Assembly (NCBI GenBank): GCA_000612485.1 | Contig: CP007494.1 | Span: 2,976,001 to 3,040,000, forward strand | Reading direction: 5' to 3' | Source: Bordetella holmesii ATCC 51541 | GTDB lineage: Bacteria > Pseudomonadota > Gammaproteobacteria > Burkholderiales > Burkholderiaceae_B | DNA length: 64,000 bases | The notes under the pieces: generated by a model | Database searches by the model: none | What the model was told of the DNA's origin: nothing | What the model saw: the letters and a program-made list of their open reading frames with translations, nothing else | Program-made: the position numbers and the translations under genes | Shown: in pieces, positions 36,342-45,718 of the stretch | Layout of the letters: each line of letters opens with the position of its first letter | How positions within the stretch are numbered: the first letter of the stretch is position 1

Positions 36342-38294
36342 ATGGTACAAATCACTTTGCCGGATGGTTCTCAGCGCCAATACCCCGGGCCGGTCACGGT
36401 CGCGGAAGTCGCGCAGTCCATCGGAACCGGCCTGGCCAAGGCGGCCTTGGCTGGGCGCGTCACCTTCGAGGGCACCGAGCCCAAGCTGGTCGACACCAGC
36501 TATCGTATCGAAGGCGATGCGCGGCTGGCCATCGTCACAGCCAAAGAGGCCGATGGCCTGGATTTGATCCGCCATTCGACGGCCCACCTGTTGGCGTACG
36601 CGGTCAAGTCGCTTTATCCGGATGCTCAAGTCACGATCGGGCCGGTGATCGACAACGGCTTCTATTACGACTTCGCCTACAAGCGCCCCTTCACGCCAGA
36701 AGACTTGCAGGCGATTGAGAAAAAGATGATCGAACTCGCCCGCAAGGACGAGGTGGTGACGCGCGAAGTGTGGTCCCGCGATGAGGCGGTGGCTTTCTTC
36801 AGGGGAATAGGCGAGGCCTACAAGGTAGAAATCATCGCGTCGATTCCGAGCAACGAGAACATCAGCCTGTATCGCGAAGGTGATTTCATCGACCTTTGCC
36901 GTGGTCCTCACGTGCCATCCACGGGCAAGCTCAAGGTTTTCAAGCTGATGAAGGTGGCTGGCGCTTATTGGCGTGGAGACAGTAACAACGAGATGCTGCA
37001 ACGCATCTACGGCACGGCCTGGGCGAGCAAGGAAGAGCAGGATGCTTATCTGCACATGCTCGAAGAAGCCGAGCGGCGCGACCATCGCAAGATCGGCCGT
37101 GATCTGGATCTGTTCCATTTCCAGGACGAAGCACCCGGACTCATTTTCTGGCACCCGAAAGGTTGGGCGCTCTGGCAGCAGGTTGAGCAGTACATGCGTG
37201 CCGTGTATCGCGATAATGGCTACCAGGAAGTCAAAGCCCCCCAGATTTTGGACCTTTCCTTGTGGAAAAAGACCGGGCACTGGGACAACTACCGCGAAAA
37301 CATGTTCACGACCGAGTCGGAGAACCGCGTGTATGGCCTCAAACCCATGAACTGCCCGGGGCACGTGCAGATCTTCAACGCCGGGTTGCACTCGTATCGC
37401 GAGCTGCCCCTGCGCTACGGTGAGTTTGGCCAATGCCACCGCAACGAGCCGTCGGGTTCGCTGCACGGCATGATGCGTGTGCGCGGCTTTACACAAGATG
37501 ACGGGCATATTTTCTGTACCGAAGACCAGCTTCAGGACGAGTGCGCGGACTTCACGGTTTTGTTACAGAAGGTGTATCGGGATTTCGGCTTTACCGAAGT
37601 GCTGTACAAGGTCGCCTCCCGGCCTGAAAAGCGCATCGGCAGCGACGAGATCTGGGACAAGGCCGAAACGGCCCTGATGGAAAGCCTGCGCCGCACGGGT
37701 TGCGAGTTCGAGATCTCGCCGGGAGAGGGGGCTTTCTACGGGCCCAAGGTGGAATACACCTTGAAGGACGCCATTGGCCGTCACTGGCAGTGCGGCACGA
37801 TTCAGGTGGATTTCTCCATGCCCGTGCGCCTGGGCGCCGAATATGTCGACCCAAGCGACCAGCGTCGCGCGCCGGTGATGCTGCATCGTGCGATTCTGGG
37901 TTCGCTGGAACGTTTTATCGGCATGCTGATCGAAAATCATGCCGGCGCAATGCCACCTTGGCTGGCACCGGTGCAGGCCGTTGTATGCTGCATTTCCGAG
38001 CCCTCGGCCGATTATGCGGCCAAAATCACACAAAGCCTGAAAAAACAAGGCTTTAGGGTCCAGGCCGATTTGCGTGGTGAAAAAATCACTCGTAAAATCC
38101 GGGAACACAGCCTGCAAAAGGTTCCGTACATCCTTGTCGTAGGCGACAAGGAGGCTCAAAACGGAACCGTCGCCGTACGTGGACTTGGTGGCCTGGATCT
38201 GGGCGCCATTCCTTTCGACGACTTTGTCGCTCGCCTGAACGAGGACGTCGCCAGTCGGCGCAATGTCGTTCAGCCGGATGCCAAAGCTGTTTAA
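36342..38294 (+). CDS. thrS: Threonyl-tRNA synthetase
   Basis: It charges tRNA-Thr. The 650 residues comprise a TGS domain ([20 protein letters not shown]), an editing domain with [12 protein letters not shown], the class II core ([50 protein letters not shown]) and an anticodon-binding domain. The frame is intact. It sits downstream of a leader with a terminator and 20 bp before infC. Confidence 0.96.
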   Translation: MVQITLPDGSQRQYPGPVTVAEVAQSIGTGLAKAALAGRVTFEGTEPKLVDTSYRIEGDARLAIVTAKEADGLDLIRHSTAHLLAYAVKSLYPDAQVTIGPVIDNGFYYDFAYKRPFTPEDLQAIEKKMIELARKDEVVTREVWSRDEAVAFFRGIGEAYKVEIIASIPSNENISLYREGDFIDLCRGPHVPSTGKLKVFKLMKVAGAYWRGDSNNEMLQRIYGTAWASKEEQDAYLHMLEEAERRDHRKIGRDLDLFHFQDEAPGLIFWHPKGWALWQQVEQYMRAVYRDNGYQEVKAPQILDLSLWKKTGHWDNYRENMFTTESENRVYGLKPMNCPGHVQIFNAGLHSYRELPLRYGEFGQCHRNEPSGSLHGMMRVRGFTQDDGHIFCTEDQLQDECADFTVLLQKVYRDFGFTEVLYKVASRPEKRIGSDEIWDKAETALMESLRRTGCEFEISPGEGAFYGPKVEYTLKDAIGRHWQCGTIQVDFSMPVRLGAEYVDPSDQRRAPVMLHRAILGSLERFIGMLIENHAGAMPPWLAPVQAVVCCISEPSADYAAKITQSLKKQGFRVQADLRGEKITRKIREHSLQKVPYILVVGDKEAQNGTVAVRGLGGLDLGAIPFDDFVARLNEDVASRRNVVQPDAKAV

Positions 38295-38314
38295 TCTTTC
38301 TAGGAGTTTTCAAC

Positions 38315-38863
38315 ATCGCCACTGAAAAAAGCATTCGCATCAACGGTGAAATCCGCGTCCCCGAGGTGCGCCTCATAGGTCTGGAGGGAGAGCAACTGGG
38401 TATCGTCAAGATTACCTATGCTTTCCGTCTGTCGGAACAAGCTGACGTGGATCTGGTCGAAATCGCGCCTAATGCCGAGCCGCCAGTCTGCCGTTTGATG
38501 GACTACGGCAAGTTCAAGTACCAGGAACAAAAGCGGCAGGCCGAAGCGCGTTCCAAGCAGAAGGTCATCCAGGTCAAGGAAGTGAAATTCCGCCCTGCGA
38601 CCGACGATGGCGACTATCAGGTCAAGCTGCGCAATCTGCGCCGCTTCCTGGAAGAGGGTGATAAGGCCAAAGTGACGCTGCGCTTTCGCGGACGCGAAAT
38701 GGCTCACCAGGAGCTCGGTATGCGGGTGCTGGAGCGAGTGCGCGACGATCTGACCGAAGTGGCTCAGGTCGAGGCGATGCCCAAGCTCGAAGGCCGCCAG
38801 ATGGTCATGGTGCTTGCACCGAAGAAAAAAGCGAGCGCAACCAAGGCCGACGCGGCCAGTTGA
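38315..38863 (+). CDS. infC: Translation initiation factor IF-3, rare AUC start
   Basis: IF-3 prevents subunit joining and checks start codons. The homologous N-terminus ([20 protein letters not shown]) begins at ATC 38315, with TAGGAG placed 8-13 bases upstream; no ATG, GTG or TTG fits until GTG 38366, which would delete the conserved start. Unusual AUU or AUC starts let IF-3 repress its own mRNA in other bacteria. The product is 182 residues. A terminator follows, and rpmI and rplT, usually next, are not here. Confidence 0.92.
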   Translation: MATEKSIRINGEIRVPEVRLIGLEGEQLGIVKITYAFRLSEQADVDLVEIAPNAEPPVCRLMDYGKFKYQEQKRQAEARSKQKVIQVKEVKFRPATDDGDYQVKLRNLRRFLEEGDKAKVTLRFRGREMAHQELGMRVLERVRDDLTEVAQVEAMPKLEGRQMVMVLAPKKKASATKADAAS

Positions 38864-38873
38864 TTCCGCTAGT

Positions 38874-38913
38874 CCGGCCCGGATCTTCCTCAGGGAAGGC
38901 TCCGGGCCGGTTT
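38874..38913 (+). terminator. Intrinsic terminator after infC
   Basis: CCGGCCCGGA and TCCGGGCCGG form a 10-bp stem with additional CTTCC/GGAAG pairing inside, followed by TTTG. Confidence 0.75.
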
Positions 38914-39028
38914 GCGTTGATTGCTCCACCAAGGGTGGGGCATGGCGTGCCGCCCGGCTGCGCTACGACGTATTTATCGGCTCCGTTCTGGGTGTCCAGG
39001 AAGCGGGGCAGAGGTGTCAGGTAACGTA

Positions 39029-39984
39029 ATGCACGTCTTGTTCATCATCGATCCTTTGCCCCAGCTCAAGGCATACAAGGACAGCTCTGTGGCCATGATG
39101 CGCGCGCTCGTCGCTCGCGGACATACGCTAAGCGTGGCTTTGCAGGGTGATATTTATATCGAAGCAGGCACGGTCTGCGCGCATAGCCAACCCATCGAGC
39201 TGGTCGACGGCGCTGATCTGCACGGTCATGACTGGTGGCGCGACACGGGTGCGCAGTCCGATGTGCCGCTGGCGGAGTTTGGTGCCGTGCTCATGCGCAA
39301 GGATCCGCCTTTTGATATGGAGTACGTCTACTCCACGCATTTGCTCGAGTATGCCCAGGCTCAGGGCGCCAAAGTCTTCAACGGCGGAGCAGCGATTCGT
39401 AATCACCCCGAAAAGCTCGCTATTACCGAAGTGGCGGAACTGACCCCCCAACGCTGGTCACCCGCAACATGGACCGCATCAAGGCCTTTCATGCCTTGCA
39501 TGGCGATGTGATCGTCAAACCGCTCGACGGTATGGGCGGCACGGGTATTTTTCGTCTCCAGCCGAATGAGGCCAACCGCAACGCCATCCTGGAGACGCTG
39601 ACCGACAACGGCACGCGCACCATCATGGCGCAGCGCTACATTCCCGAGATCGTCAAGGGCGACAAGCGCATCCTGATCATCGGTGGCGAGGCAGTGCCTT
39701 ATTCGCTGGCGCGTATTCCTCTGGCTGGTGAGACGCGGGGCAATCTGGCTGCTGGTGGCCGAGGGGTGGCGCAGCCGCTTTCCGGGCGCGATCTGGAGTT
39801 AGCGCGCGTGGTGGCAGCCCGGACCGCCGGCCGTGGGTTGTTGCTCATCGGACTGGATGTGATTGGTGACTACGTGACGGAAATCAACGTCACCAGCCCG
39901 ACCTGCTTTGTCGAAATCACCGAGCAGACGGGCTTTGACGTTGCCGACATGTTCGCTCAGGCGCTTGAGCGCGCTGCTGCTTGA
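39029..39984 (+). pseudogene. gshB: gshB, glutathione synthetase, frameshifted
   Basis: GshB joins gamma-glutamylcysteine and glycine. The first part ([55 protein letters not shown]) is in one frame to 39449. At a run of six C (39444-39449), one base short of [12 protein letters not shown], the frame shifts. The ATP-grasp part ([38 protein letters not shown]) continues in another frame to 39984. Intact length would be about 318 residues. The site is a homopolymer, so this could be slippage or a base-calling error. Confidence 0.9.
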
Positions 39985-39997
39985 CCTCGACTCGGCC

Positions 39998-40396
39998 ATG
40001 ACAGGGATCGTTATCGTCGTCCATGCCCCGTTGGGCAGCGCCATGCGCGAGAGCGTGCGGCATGTCCTGGGTGATACCACGGATGTGCTAGCGGTGCATG
40101 ACATCCTGCCGCAGGACTTGCCGGATGATTTGGTACCGCAGGTCTTGCAGGATATTCTGCGAGTCAACAGAGGGCAGGGTGTGCTGGTGTTGACGGATCT
40201 CATCGGCGCGACGCCAGCCAATATCGCCAAACGCGCAGTGGCCGATGCCCAGGCTAGCGGCGTGCAATGCTGCGTGTTAGCTGGTCTGAACACGCCCATG
40301 CTGCTTCGGGCATTGACCTACCGCAATCTGTCATTGGCCGAAACACGTGAAAAAGCGTTGGCAGGAGGGGTGCAGGGCTGCTTGCGTGTAGACTGA
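39998..40396 (+). CDS. PTS mannose-type IIA protein
   Basis: This 132-residue EIIA(Man)-fold protein has its phospho-accepting His at H9 (IVIVVHAPLG) and GVLVLTDLIGATPANIA near residue 60. In betaproteobacteria such a IIA often stands with HPr and Enzyme I but without sugar permease subunits and is thought to act in regulation rather than sugar import. It is 14 bp after the gshB frame and followed by ptsH. Confidence 0.9.
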   Translation: MTGIVIVVHAPLGSAMRESVRHVLGDTTDVLAVHDILPQDLPDDLVPQVLQDILRVNRGQGVLVLTDLIGATPANIAKRAVADAQASGVQCCVLAGLNTPMLLRALTYRNLSLAETREKALAGGVQGCLRVD

Positions 40397-40458
40397 TGCG
40401 GGGTTCGCCCTGACAATCCACCCAGCACGGCTTGCGGGCCGTGATCAAAAAACAAAAT

Positions 40459-40728
40459 ATGCCTACGTTAGATATTGTCATCAGCAATAAACTTGGCTTG
40501 CACGCCCGGGCGGCAGCCAAACTCACGCAGCTCGCCAGCAAGTTCAACAGCGAGATTTTCATTGCCCGCGGTGCGCAGCGCGTCAACGCTAAAAGCATCA
40601 TGGGCGTGATGATGCTGGCCGCAGGTCTGGGGGTCACGGTCAAGATCGATGCATCCGGTGCCGATGCTGATCAAGCCCTGGCTGAGATTCAATCTCTGTT
40701 CGATAACAAATTCGGTGAGCAAGAGTAG
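40459..40728 (+). CDS. ptsH: Phosphocarrier protein HPr
   Basis: This 89-residue protein has active-site H15 (NKLGLHARAAAKL) and the regulatory serine S46 (AKSIMGVMML), which is the target of HPr kinase in bacteria that have HprK. The ATG at 40459 is the family start. It passes phosphate from Enzyme I to IIA. Confidence 0.95.
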   Translation: MPTLDIVISNKLGLHARAAAKLTQLASKFNSEIFIARGAQRVNAKSIMGVMMLAAGLGVTVKIDASGADADQALAEIQSLFDNKFGEQE

Positions 40729-40756
40729 ACGCGAAGAGGGGAGGACTCTCGGCGCC

Positions 40757-42532
40757 ATGGTTGCTCCGGCGCCGCTAGCTGTGTCCGATGACGGGGTTGG
40801 TCTTGCCAACCCCGTATTGTCTTTGTTCGGCAAGGGTGTCGCACGGGGTTACGCTATCGGCCGGGCTGTGGTCATGGGCGCAGCGGCTCTCGAGGTGGCG
40901 CATTATCGTATTGCCGCGGAAGATGTGGGTGCCGAATGTCATCGCCTGACGCAGGCACTTGTGCAGGCGCAAGCCGACTTGCTCGAGTTGGCCGATAGCT
41001 TGCCGGAAGACGCGCCGCGCGAATTGGGTGCCATGCTCAACGTGCATCGTCTGCTTATTGGCGATCCGCTGTTGGCCGAACAGGCGCGTACCATGATTGC
41101 CGAACGCTTTTACAACGCCGAGTGGGCGTTGACTGCTCAGGGCCAGATCCTGAGCGAGCAGTTCGACGCCATGGAGGACGAGTATCTGCGCGAGCGAGGA
41201 GGCGACGTACGCCAGGTCATCGAACGGGTCTTGCAGGTGCTGTCCGGCACCTCGACCTTGTTGCCCGATGGCTCCAGCGTGGATGGCGATGATGCGCTGG
41301 TGGTGGTGGCACATGATATTTCTCCCGCTGACATGCTGCGCCTGCGTGGCGGACGTTTTGCGGCCTTTGTCACAGACCTGGGCGGGCCCACGTCGCACAC
41401 CGCCATCGTGGCACGCAGCATGGGGGTGCCCGCCGTAGTGGCGATGGGCAATGCGCGCGAACTGGTTCGCGATGGTGATGTGTTGATTGTCGATGGTGCC
41501 TCCGGAGTACTGGTGGTCAATCCCTCGGCGGCCATTCTCGACGAGTATCGCGCCCGTCAGTGCGCTTATGCGCAAGAGCGTGCCGAGCTTGCGCTGCTCA
41601 GAGATGTGCCGGCCATCACGCTCGATGGCATAGACGTCAAGCTTGAAGCCAATATCGAACTTCCGGAGGAAGCCGCGCTGGCCCTGGCTAGTGGTGCCGA
41701 TGCGATCGGTTTGTTTCGTAGCGAGTTTCTCTTCATGGGCCGGGCCGATTTGCCTGGCGAAGAGGAGCAGTACCACGCCTACGTTTCGGTGGTCCGGACC
41801 ATGGCAGGTCGACCCGTCACGATACGCACGCTGGATATTGGTTCAGACAAAACCTTGGACGGCGAGGCGACCGTCGCGACCAATCCTGCCCTGGGCCAGC
41901 GAGCCATTCGATATTGTCTGGCGCGCCCGGACATGTTTGCCAGTCAGTTGCGGGCCATTCTGCGTGCGTCGGCTCACGGCCCGGTGCGCATGCTGGTTCC
42001 CATGATCGCCCACATGCACGAAGTCAAAGCGGTGTATGCCGCGCTGGATGCCGCGCGTCGGGAGCTAGATCTCAGAGGGCAGGCCTATGCGGCAAAAATG
42101 GAAGTCGGTGCCATGGTCGAAGTACCTGCCATGGCGATCGCGATCGAGCCTTTTGCCCAGGCGCTGGACTTCCTATCCATCGGTACCAATGATTTGATTC
42201 AGTACACGCTGGCCATCGATCGGGGTGATCACGATGTGGCTGGCTTGTATGACCCCTTGCATCCGGCGGTCCTGCGTTTGATTGCCGCGACCATCAACGC
42301 CGGTGAGCGGGCTGGCAAGCCGGTTGCCGTGTGTGGCGAGATGGCGGGCGATGCGCGGCTGACACGGCTGTTATTGGGGCTGGGGTTGAAGGAGTTCTCC
42401 ATGCATCCGCAGCAACTGCTCGACGTCAAACGTGAGGTCAGGCGGGCGCATTCGAATGCATTGCGCGTAAAGGTGGCTTCCGTGATCAACCGGGCCTTGC
42501 CCGTGGACCTGGATCACCTCGAGCAGGCTTGA
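40757..42532 (+). CDS. ptsI: PTS Enzyme I (phosphoenolpyruvate-protein phosphotransferase)
   Basis: This 591-residue protein autophosphorylates from PEP at H214 (DLGGPTSHTAIVARS) and phosphorylates HPr. It has the N-terminal HPr-binding domain, the swivelling His domain and the PEP-binding barrel (SEFLFMGR; IGTNDLIQYTLAIDRGD; VCGEMAGD). The ATG at 40757 has GAGGGGAGG upstream, and the N-terminus carries about 20 non-conserved residues. A terminator follows. Confidence 0.95.
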   Translation: MVAPAPLAVSDDGVGLANPVLSLFGKGVARGYAIGRAVVMGAAALEVAHYRIAAEDVGAECHRLTQALVQAQADLLELADSLPEDAPRELGAMLNVHRLLIGDPLLAEQARTMIAERFYNAEWALTAQGQILSEQFDAMEDEYLRERGGDVRQVIERVLQVLSGTSTLLPDGSSVDGDDALVVVAHDISPADMLRLRGGRFAAFVTDLGGPTSHTAIVARSMGVPAVVAMGNARELVRDGDVLIVDGASGVLVVNPSAAILDEYRARQCAYAQERAELALLRDVPAITLDGIDVKLEANIELPEEAALALASGADAIGLFRSEFLFMGRADLPGEEEQYHAYVSVVRTMAGRPVTIRTLDIGSDKTLDGEATVATNPALGQRAIRYCLARPDMFASQLRAILRASAHGPVRMLVPMIAHMHEVKAVYAALDAARRELDLRGQAYAAKMEVGAMVEVPAMAIAIEPFAQALDFLSIGTNDLIQYTLAIDRGDHDVAGLYDPLHPAVLRLIAATINAGERAGKPVAVCGEMAGDARLTRLLLGLGLKEFSMHPQQLLDVKREVRRAHSNALRVKVASVINRALPVDLDHLEQA

Positions 42533-42550
42533 TCGGTGTTGGGCCGAACG

Positions 42551-42579
42551 GGGCCGGCCACGTGCCGGCCCTTGTTTTG
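42551..42579 (+). terminator. Intrinsic terminator after ptsI
   Basis: GGGCCGGC and GCCGGCCC stem with a 5-nt loop, then TTGTTTTGT. Confidence 0.8.
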
Positions 42580-42835
42580 TCAAGCGAACCCGGATCCTGC
42601 CGACTGAGGCGACGGGCGATACCGCGCTGCGCAGCAGGGGCGGGCCCTGAGCCCGATGAGCAAGCCGGTCTGGGTGGCGCCAGCCAGCCTGGCCGCCAGG
42701 ATTTGAAAACCCATCGAACGCAAGGCCGATGCAAAAACCGCCGCCAGCAGGTTTTGACCCAATCCGGCGCCAGTGGCGATCTCGGCCACCCAGGTGCCGG
42801 ATCGTAGGCCCTATCGCCCCCAGAACGCCTCGGGT
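42580..42835 (-). other. Possible membrane-protein remnant
   Basis: A minus-strand frame (42580-42789) has hydrophobic, plausible membrane-protein sequence (GAGLGQNLLAAVFASALRSM; QILAARLAGATQTGLLIG) that begins and ends abruptly. It may be the remnant of a transporter gene, but I cannot name the family. Confidence 0.3.
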
Positions 42836-43258
42836 TCAGGCCAGCGAGGCCTGCATGGTGATCTTGGCGTTGAGCACCTTGGACACCGGGCACCCTGCCT
42901 TGGCCTTGGCGGCCGCTTCCTGAAATGCCGCGTCGCTGGCATTGGGGATGCTCGCCACGACGATCAGGTGGATGGCCGTTATCGCGAACCCATCATCGGT
43001 TTTGTCCAGCGTGACCTCGGCGGAGGTGTCGATGCGTTCGGCGGTCAGCCCTGCCTCACCCAGCACATTGGATAGCGCCATGGAAAAACAACCCGCGTGG
43101 GCCGCCCCAATGAGTTCTTCGGGGTTGGTGCCGGGTTCATCCTCAAAACGGGTTTTGAAGCCGTAGGGCTGGCTCTTGAGTGCGCCGCTCTGGGTGGAGA
43201 TGCTGCCCTTGCCGTTCTTCAGGTCGCCTTGCCAGACGGCAGATGCTGTCTTTTTCAT
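42836..43258 (-). CDS. OsmC-family peroxidase
   Basis: This 140-residue OsmC/Ohr-fold thiol peroxidase reduces organic hydroperoxides. The two reactive cysteines are C57 (GAAHAGCFSMALSN) and C123 (KAGCPVSKVLNA). The start at 43258 is set by AGGAG a few bases before the ATG; the open frame upstream is unconserved. It is divergent from the cyclodeaminase-family gene, with about 120 bp between. Confidence 0.93.
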   Translation of the reverse strand: MKKTASAVWQGDLKNGKGSISTQSGALKSQPYGFKTRFEDEPGTNPEELIGAAHAGCFSMALSNVLGEAGLTAERIDTSAEVTLDKTDDGFAITAIHLIVVASIPNASDAAFQEAAAKAKAGCPVSKVLNAKITMQASLA

Positions 43259-43377
43259 GAGGAAACTCCTGTTAGCGTGATGAGGGAGACCAGCTCCCAG
43301 CCGGTCCATCATATCGTCCCATGGCCTAAGTGGAAAATCGTGAGGGGATGCGGCCATAATGCAACCAGGAGGCTGCC

Positions 43378-44355
43378 ATGTTGAACATCAATAGCACCGC
43401 CACGCGCAAGGCGCTGGCTTTTCCGTCCGTGATTGCCACATTGCGAGCCGCTTTTCGCGGTGGGTATACGGTGCCAGCGCGGCACGTGCACCACATCAAG
43501 GCCGAAGGCCGACAGGGAACCTCCCTGATAATGCCGGCCTGGAGCGAGGCGGGGTATTACGGTGTGAAGGTAATCAACATCTTTGCCGAGAACACTCGCG
43601 ACGGCTTGCCAGGGCTACATGCGAGTTACGCACTGTATTGCGCACGTACCGGCGTGCCGTTGGCCCAGATCGATGGGAATGTGGTGACGGCGTTCCGTAC
43701 GGCAGCGGCTGCCGCACTGGGAGCGGACTATCTGGCCAGGCGCGACGCGCAGCGGCTGTTGGTGCTCGGCAGCGGCCGCATTGCGGGCTTGGTGCCAGCT
43801 GCCATGCGTGCCGTGCGCCCCATTGAAGAGGTCATGGTCTGGAATGTGCGCCAGCAGGGCGCCCAGGCATTGGCGCGGCGGTTGTGCGATGAGGGATTTC
43901 GTGCGTGGGCGGTCACAGATCTGCAGACCGCTGTGAGCAGGGCAGATATTGTCAGTTGCGCCACCTTGTCCACCACGCCTTTAGTGCGTGGAGAATGGTT
44001 GCGCGGTGGGACTCATCTCGATCTGATCGGCAGTTTCACCCCGGAAATGATGGAGGCGGACCCGGCGTGCTTTGCAGGCACTTCCGTCTACGTCGATACC
44101 GACGAGGCGCCGACCAAATCGGGCGACCTGCTAGAGGCCTTCAAGGCAGGCACGCTGCGCATGCCAGATATCCGCGGCACGTTGTTTGATCTTGTCCGCG
44201 GGCAGGTCAGTGGCCGCAGCGAAGACGGGCAGATCACGGTTTTCAAGGCCGTTGGTAGCGCGCTGGAGGATCTTGCTCTGGCTGCTTTGGTGTACGAGGC
44301 GTACGCTGCCGAGCCCGAGCTCGTAATGAGCCAGGCACGTACGGCAGAGACATAG
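43378..44355 (+). CDS. Ornithine cyclodeaminase/mu-crystallin family protein
   Basis: This 325-residue NAD(P)-dependent enzyme of the OCD/mu-crystallin family (delta1-pyrroline/piperideine-2-carboxylate reductases, cyclodeaminases) has Rossmann motif VLGSGRIAGLVPAAMRAVR near residue 123 and NVVTAFRTAAAAALGADYLA near 101. The exact substrate cannot be told from sequence. The ehu-type importer lies 1.4 kb downstream; an OCD-like enzyme (EutC) takes part in ectoine breakdown elsewhere, so a link is possible but unproven. Confidence 0.82.
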   Translation: MLNINSTATRKALAFPSVIATLRAAFRGGYTVPARHVHHIKAEGRQGTSLIMPAWSEAGYYGVKVINIFAENTRDGLPGLHASYALYCARTGVPLAQIDGNVVTAFRTAAAAALGADYLARRDAQRLLVLGSGRIAGLVPAAMRAVRPIEEVMVWNVRQQGAQALARRLCDEGFRAWAVTDLQTAVSRADIVSCATLSTTPLVRGEWLRGGTHLDLIGSFTPEMMEADPACFAGTSVYVDTDEAPTKSGDLLEAFKAGTLRMPDIRGTLFDLVRGQVSGRSEDGQITVFKAVGSALEDLALAALVYEAYAAEPELVMSQARTAET

Positions 44356-44423
44356 GGCAAAATACGTATGCAGGCGGTTACGGGACCGCCGTCAGGCTTT
44401 TTCCTTCCATACGGAATCCAATC

Positions 44424-45586
44424 ATGTCCTCCATTGTTCAGCGATGCGCCGCGCTTGCGGTTGCCATGGGTTGCGCCTTCGGCGCGCAGGCCGACGTCGT
44501 CATCGGTGTGGATGTCTCCACCACCGGTCGGCCGCAGCCATCGGTATTCAAACCAACAACGCCATTCGCCTCTGGCCCAGCACGCTGGGTGGCCAGCCTG
44601 CGCGCTATGTCGTATTGGACGATGGCACCGACGTCAGCCGCGCGGTCAAGAACATGCGCAAGTTGACATCGGAAGACAAGGTTGACGCCATCGTAGGGCC
44701 CAACACCACCGCGGCGGCGCTGGCTGGACTGGATGTGCTGGCCGAAACAGGTACACCCATGGTGGCGCTGGCTGCCTCGGCCGTCATTGTCGAGCCGGTA
44801 TCCGATCCCAAGCGAACCTGGGCATTCAAAATGCCGCAGAACGACTCGCTCATGGCTTCGGTGCTGGTCCAGGACATGAAAAAGAAGGGGGTTAAATCGG
44901 TGGCCTTCATCGGGTTCGCCGATTCCTATGGCGACAGCTGGTGGAAGGAGTTTTCCGCGGCTGCCAAGGCTGCAGGCCTGGATATCGTGGCGCAGGAGCG
45001 CTTCCAGCGCACAGACGCTTCCGTCGTGGGGCAGGCGCTTAAGGTCATCGGGGCCAAGCCGGATGCTGTCTTGATCGCCGGGGCCGGTACACCGTCGGCG
45101 CTGCCGCAAAAGACCCTGCTCGAGCGTGGTTACAAGGGGCCTATCTATCAAACTCACGGCATCGGTACGCTGGAATTTTTGCAGGTGGGCGGACGGGACG
45201 TTGAAGGCACGTTGTTTCCGACGGGACCGGCCGTGGTGGCACGTGAGCTTCCCGCGGACAATCCGGTCAAGAAGGTTGCCATGGACTTCGCCGAAAAGTA
45301 TGAGGCCGAGCATGGTGCGCACAGCTTGACGCAGTTCGCCGGCGACGCTTATGGTGCCTGGATGTTGCTGGACTCGGCAGTTGCCCGAGCCCTGAAATCG
45401 GGCGCCAAGCCGGGTACGCCTGAATTTCGCCGCGCCTTACGGGATGCGCTGGAGAACACGCGGGATTTGGCCGTGCCCAATGGCGTGCTCAACATCAGCG
45501 CGAAGGACCATCAAGGGTTTGACGAGCGTGCCCGCGTCATGGGTGTGATTAAGGATGGCAAATTCTCTTATGCGGGACAACCCTGA
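44424..45586 (+). pseudogene. LivK-like ABC transporter substrate-binding protein, frameshifted
   Basis: The signal peptide and start (SIVQRCAALAVAMGCAFGAQ, DVVIGVDVSTTG) are in one frame. At ACCGGTCGG (about 44528-44531) one base is missing and the homology (AAAIGIQTNNAIRLWPSTLG) continues in another frame to 45586. The rest is a full periplasmic type I binding fold (DAIVGPNTTAAALAGLDVLA; GFADSYGDSWWKEFSAAAKA). Intact length would be about 387 residues. Ligands of this family are branched-chain amino acids or aromatic acids. Confidence 0.88.
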
Positions 45587-45618
45587 TATATACCCGGGTT
45601 AAATAGTCGTTGCCCTAG

Positions 45619-45645
45619 GGGGCAGGTCTGATCCTGCCCCTTTTT
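45619..45645 (+). terminator. Rho-independent terminator
   Basis: GGGGCAGG and CCTGCCCC enclose TCTGAT, followed by five T. It closes the LivK-like gene. Confidence 0.9.
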
Positions 45646-45651
45646 GTTGAA

Positions 45652-45686
45652 ATTTGATTCGTACTCAAATCATTTATTCGCATAAT
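45652..45686 (+). promoter_or_regulatory. Promoter region with dyad upstream of ehuB
   Basis: CATAAT (45681-45686) is a plausible -10. ATTTGA (45652-45657) and TCAAAT (45665-45670), 7 bp apart, form a dyad over the -35 area and could bind a repressor. Confidence 0.4.
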
Positions 45687-45718
45687 ATTCTTGGTGAACT
45701 AATTATCGGGACACCAAG

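Noticed and set aside
36240..37508. 422-codon open frame antisense to thrS
   Set aside because: It lies wholly opposite the leader and the conserved thrS domains, with no recognisable motif.
38874..39028. Possible rpmI remnant between infC and gshB
   Set aside because: No L35-like sequence could be read in any frame; the segment holds a terminator and the gshB upstream region.
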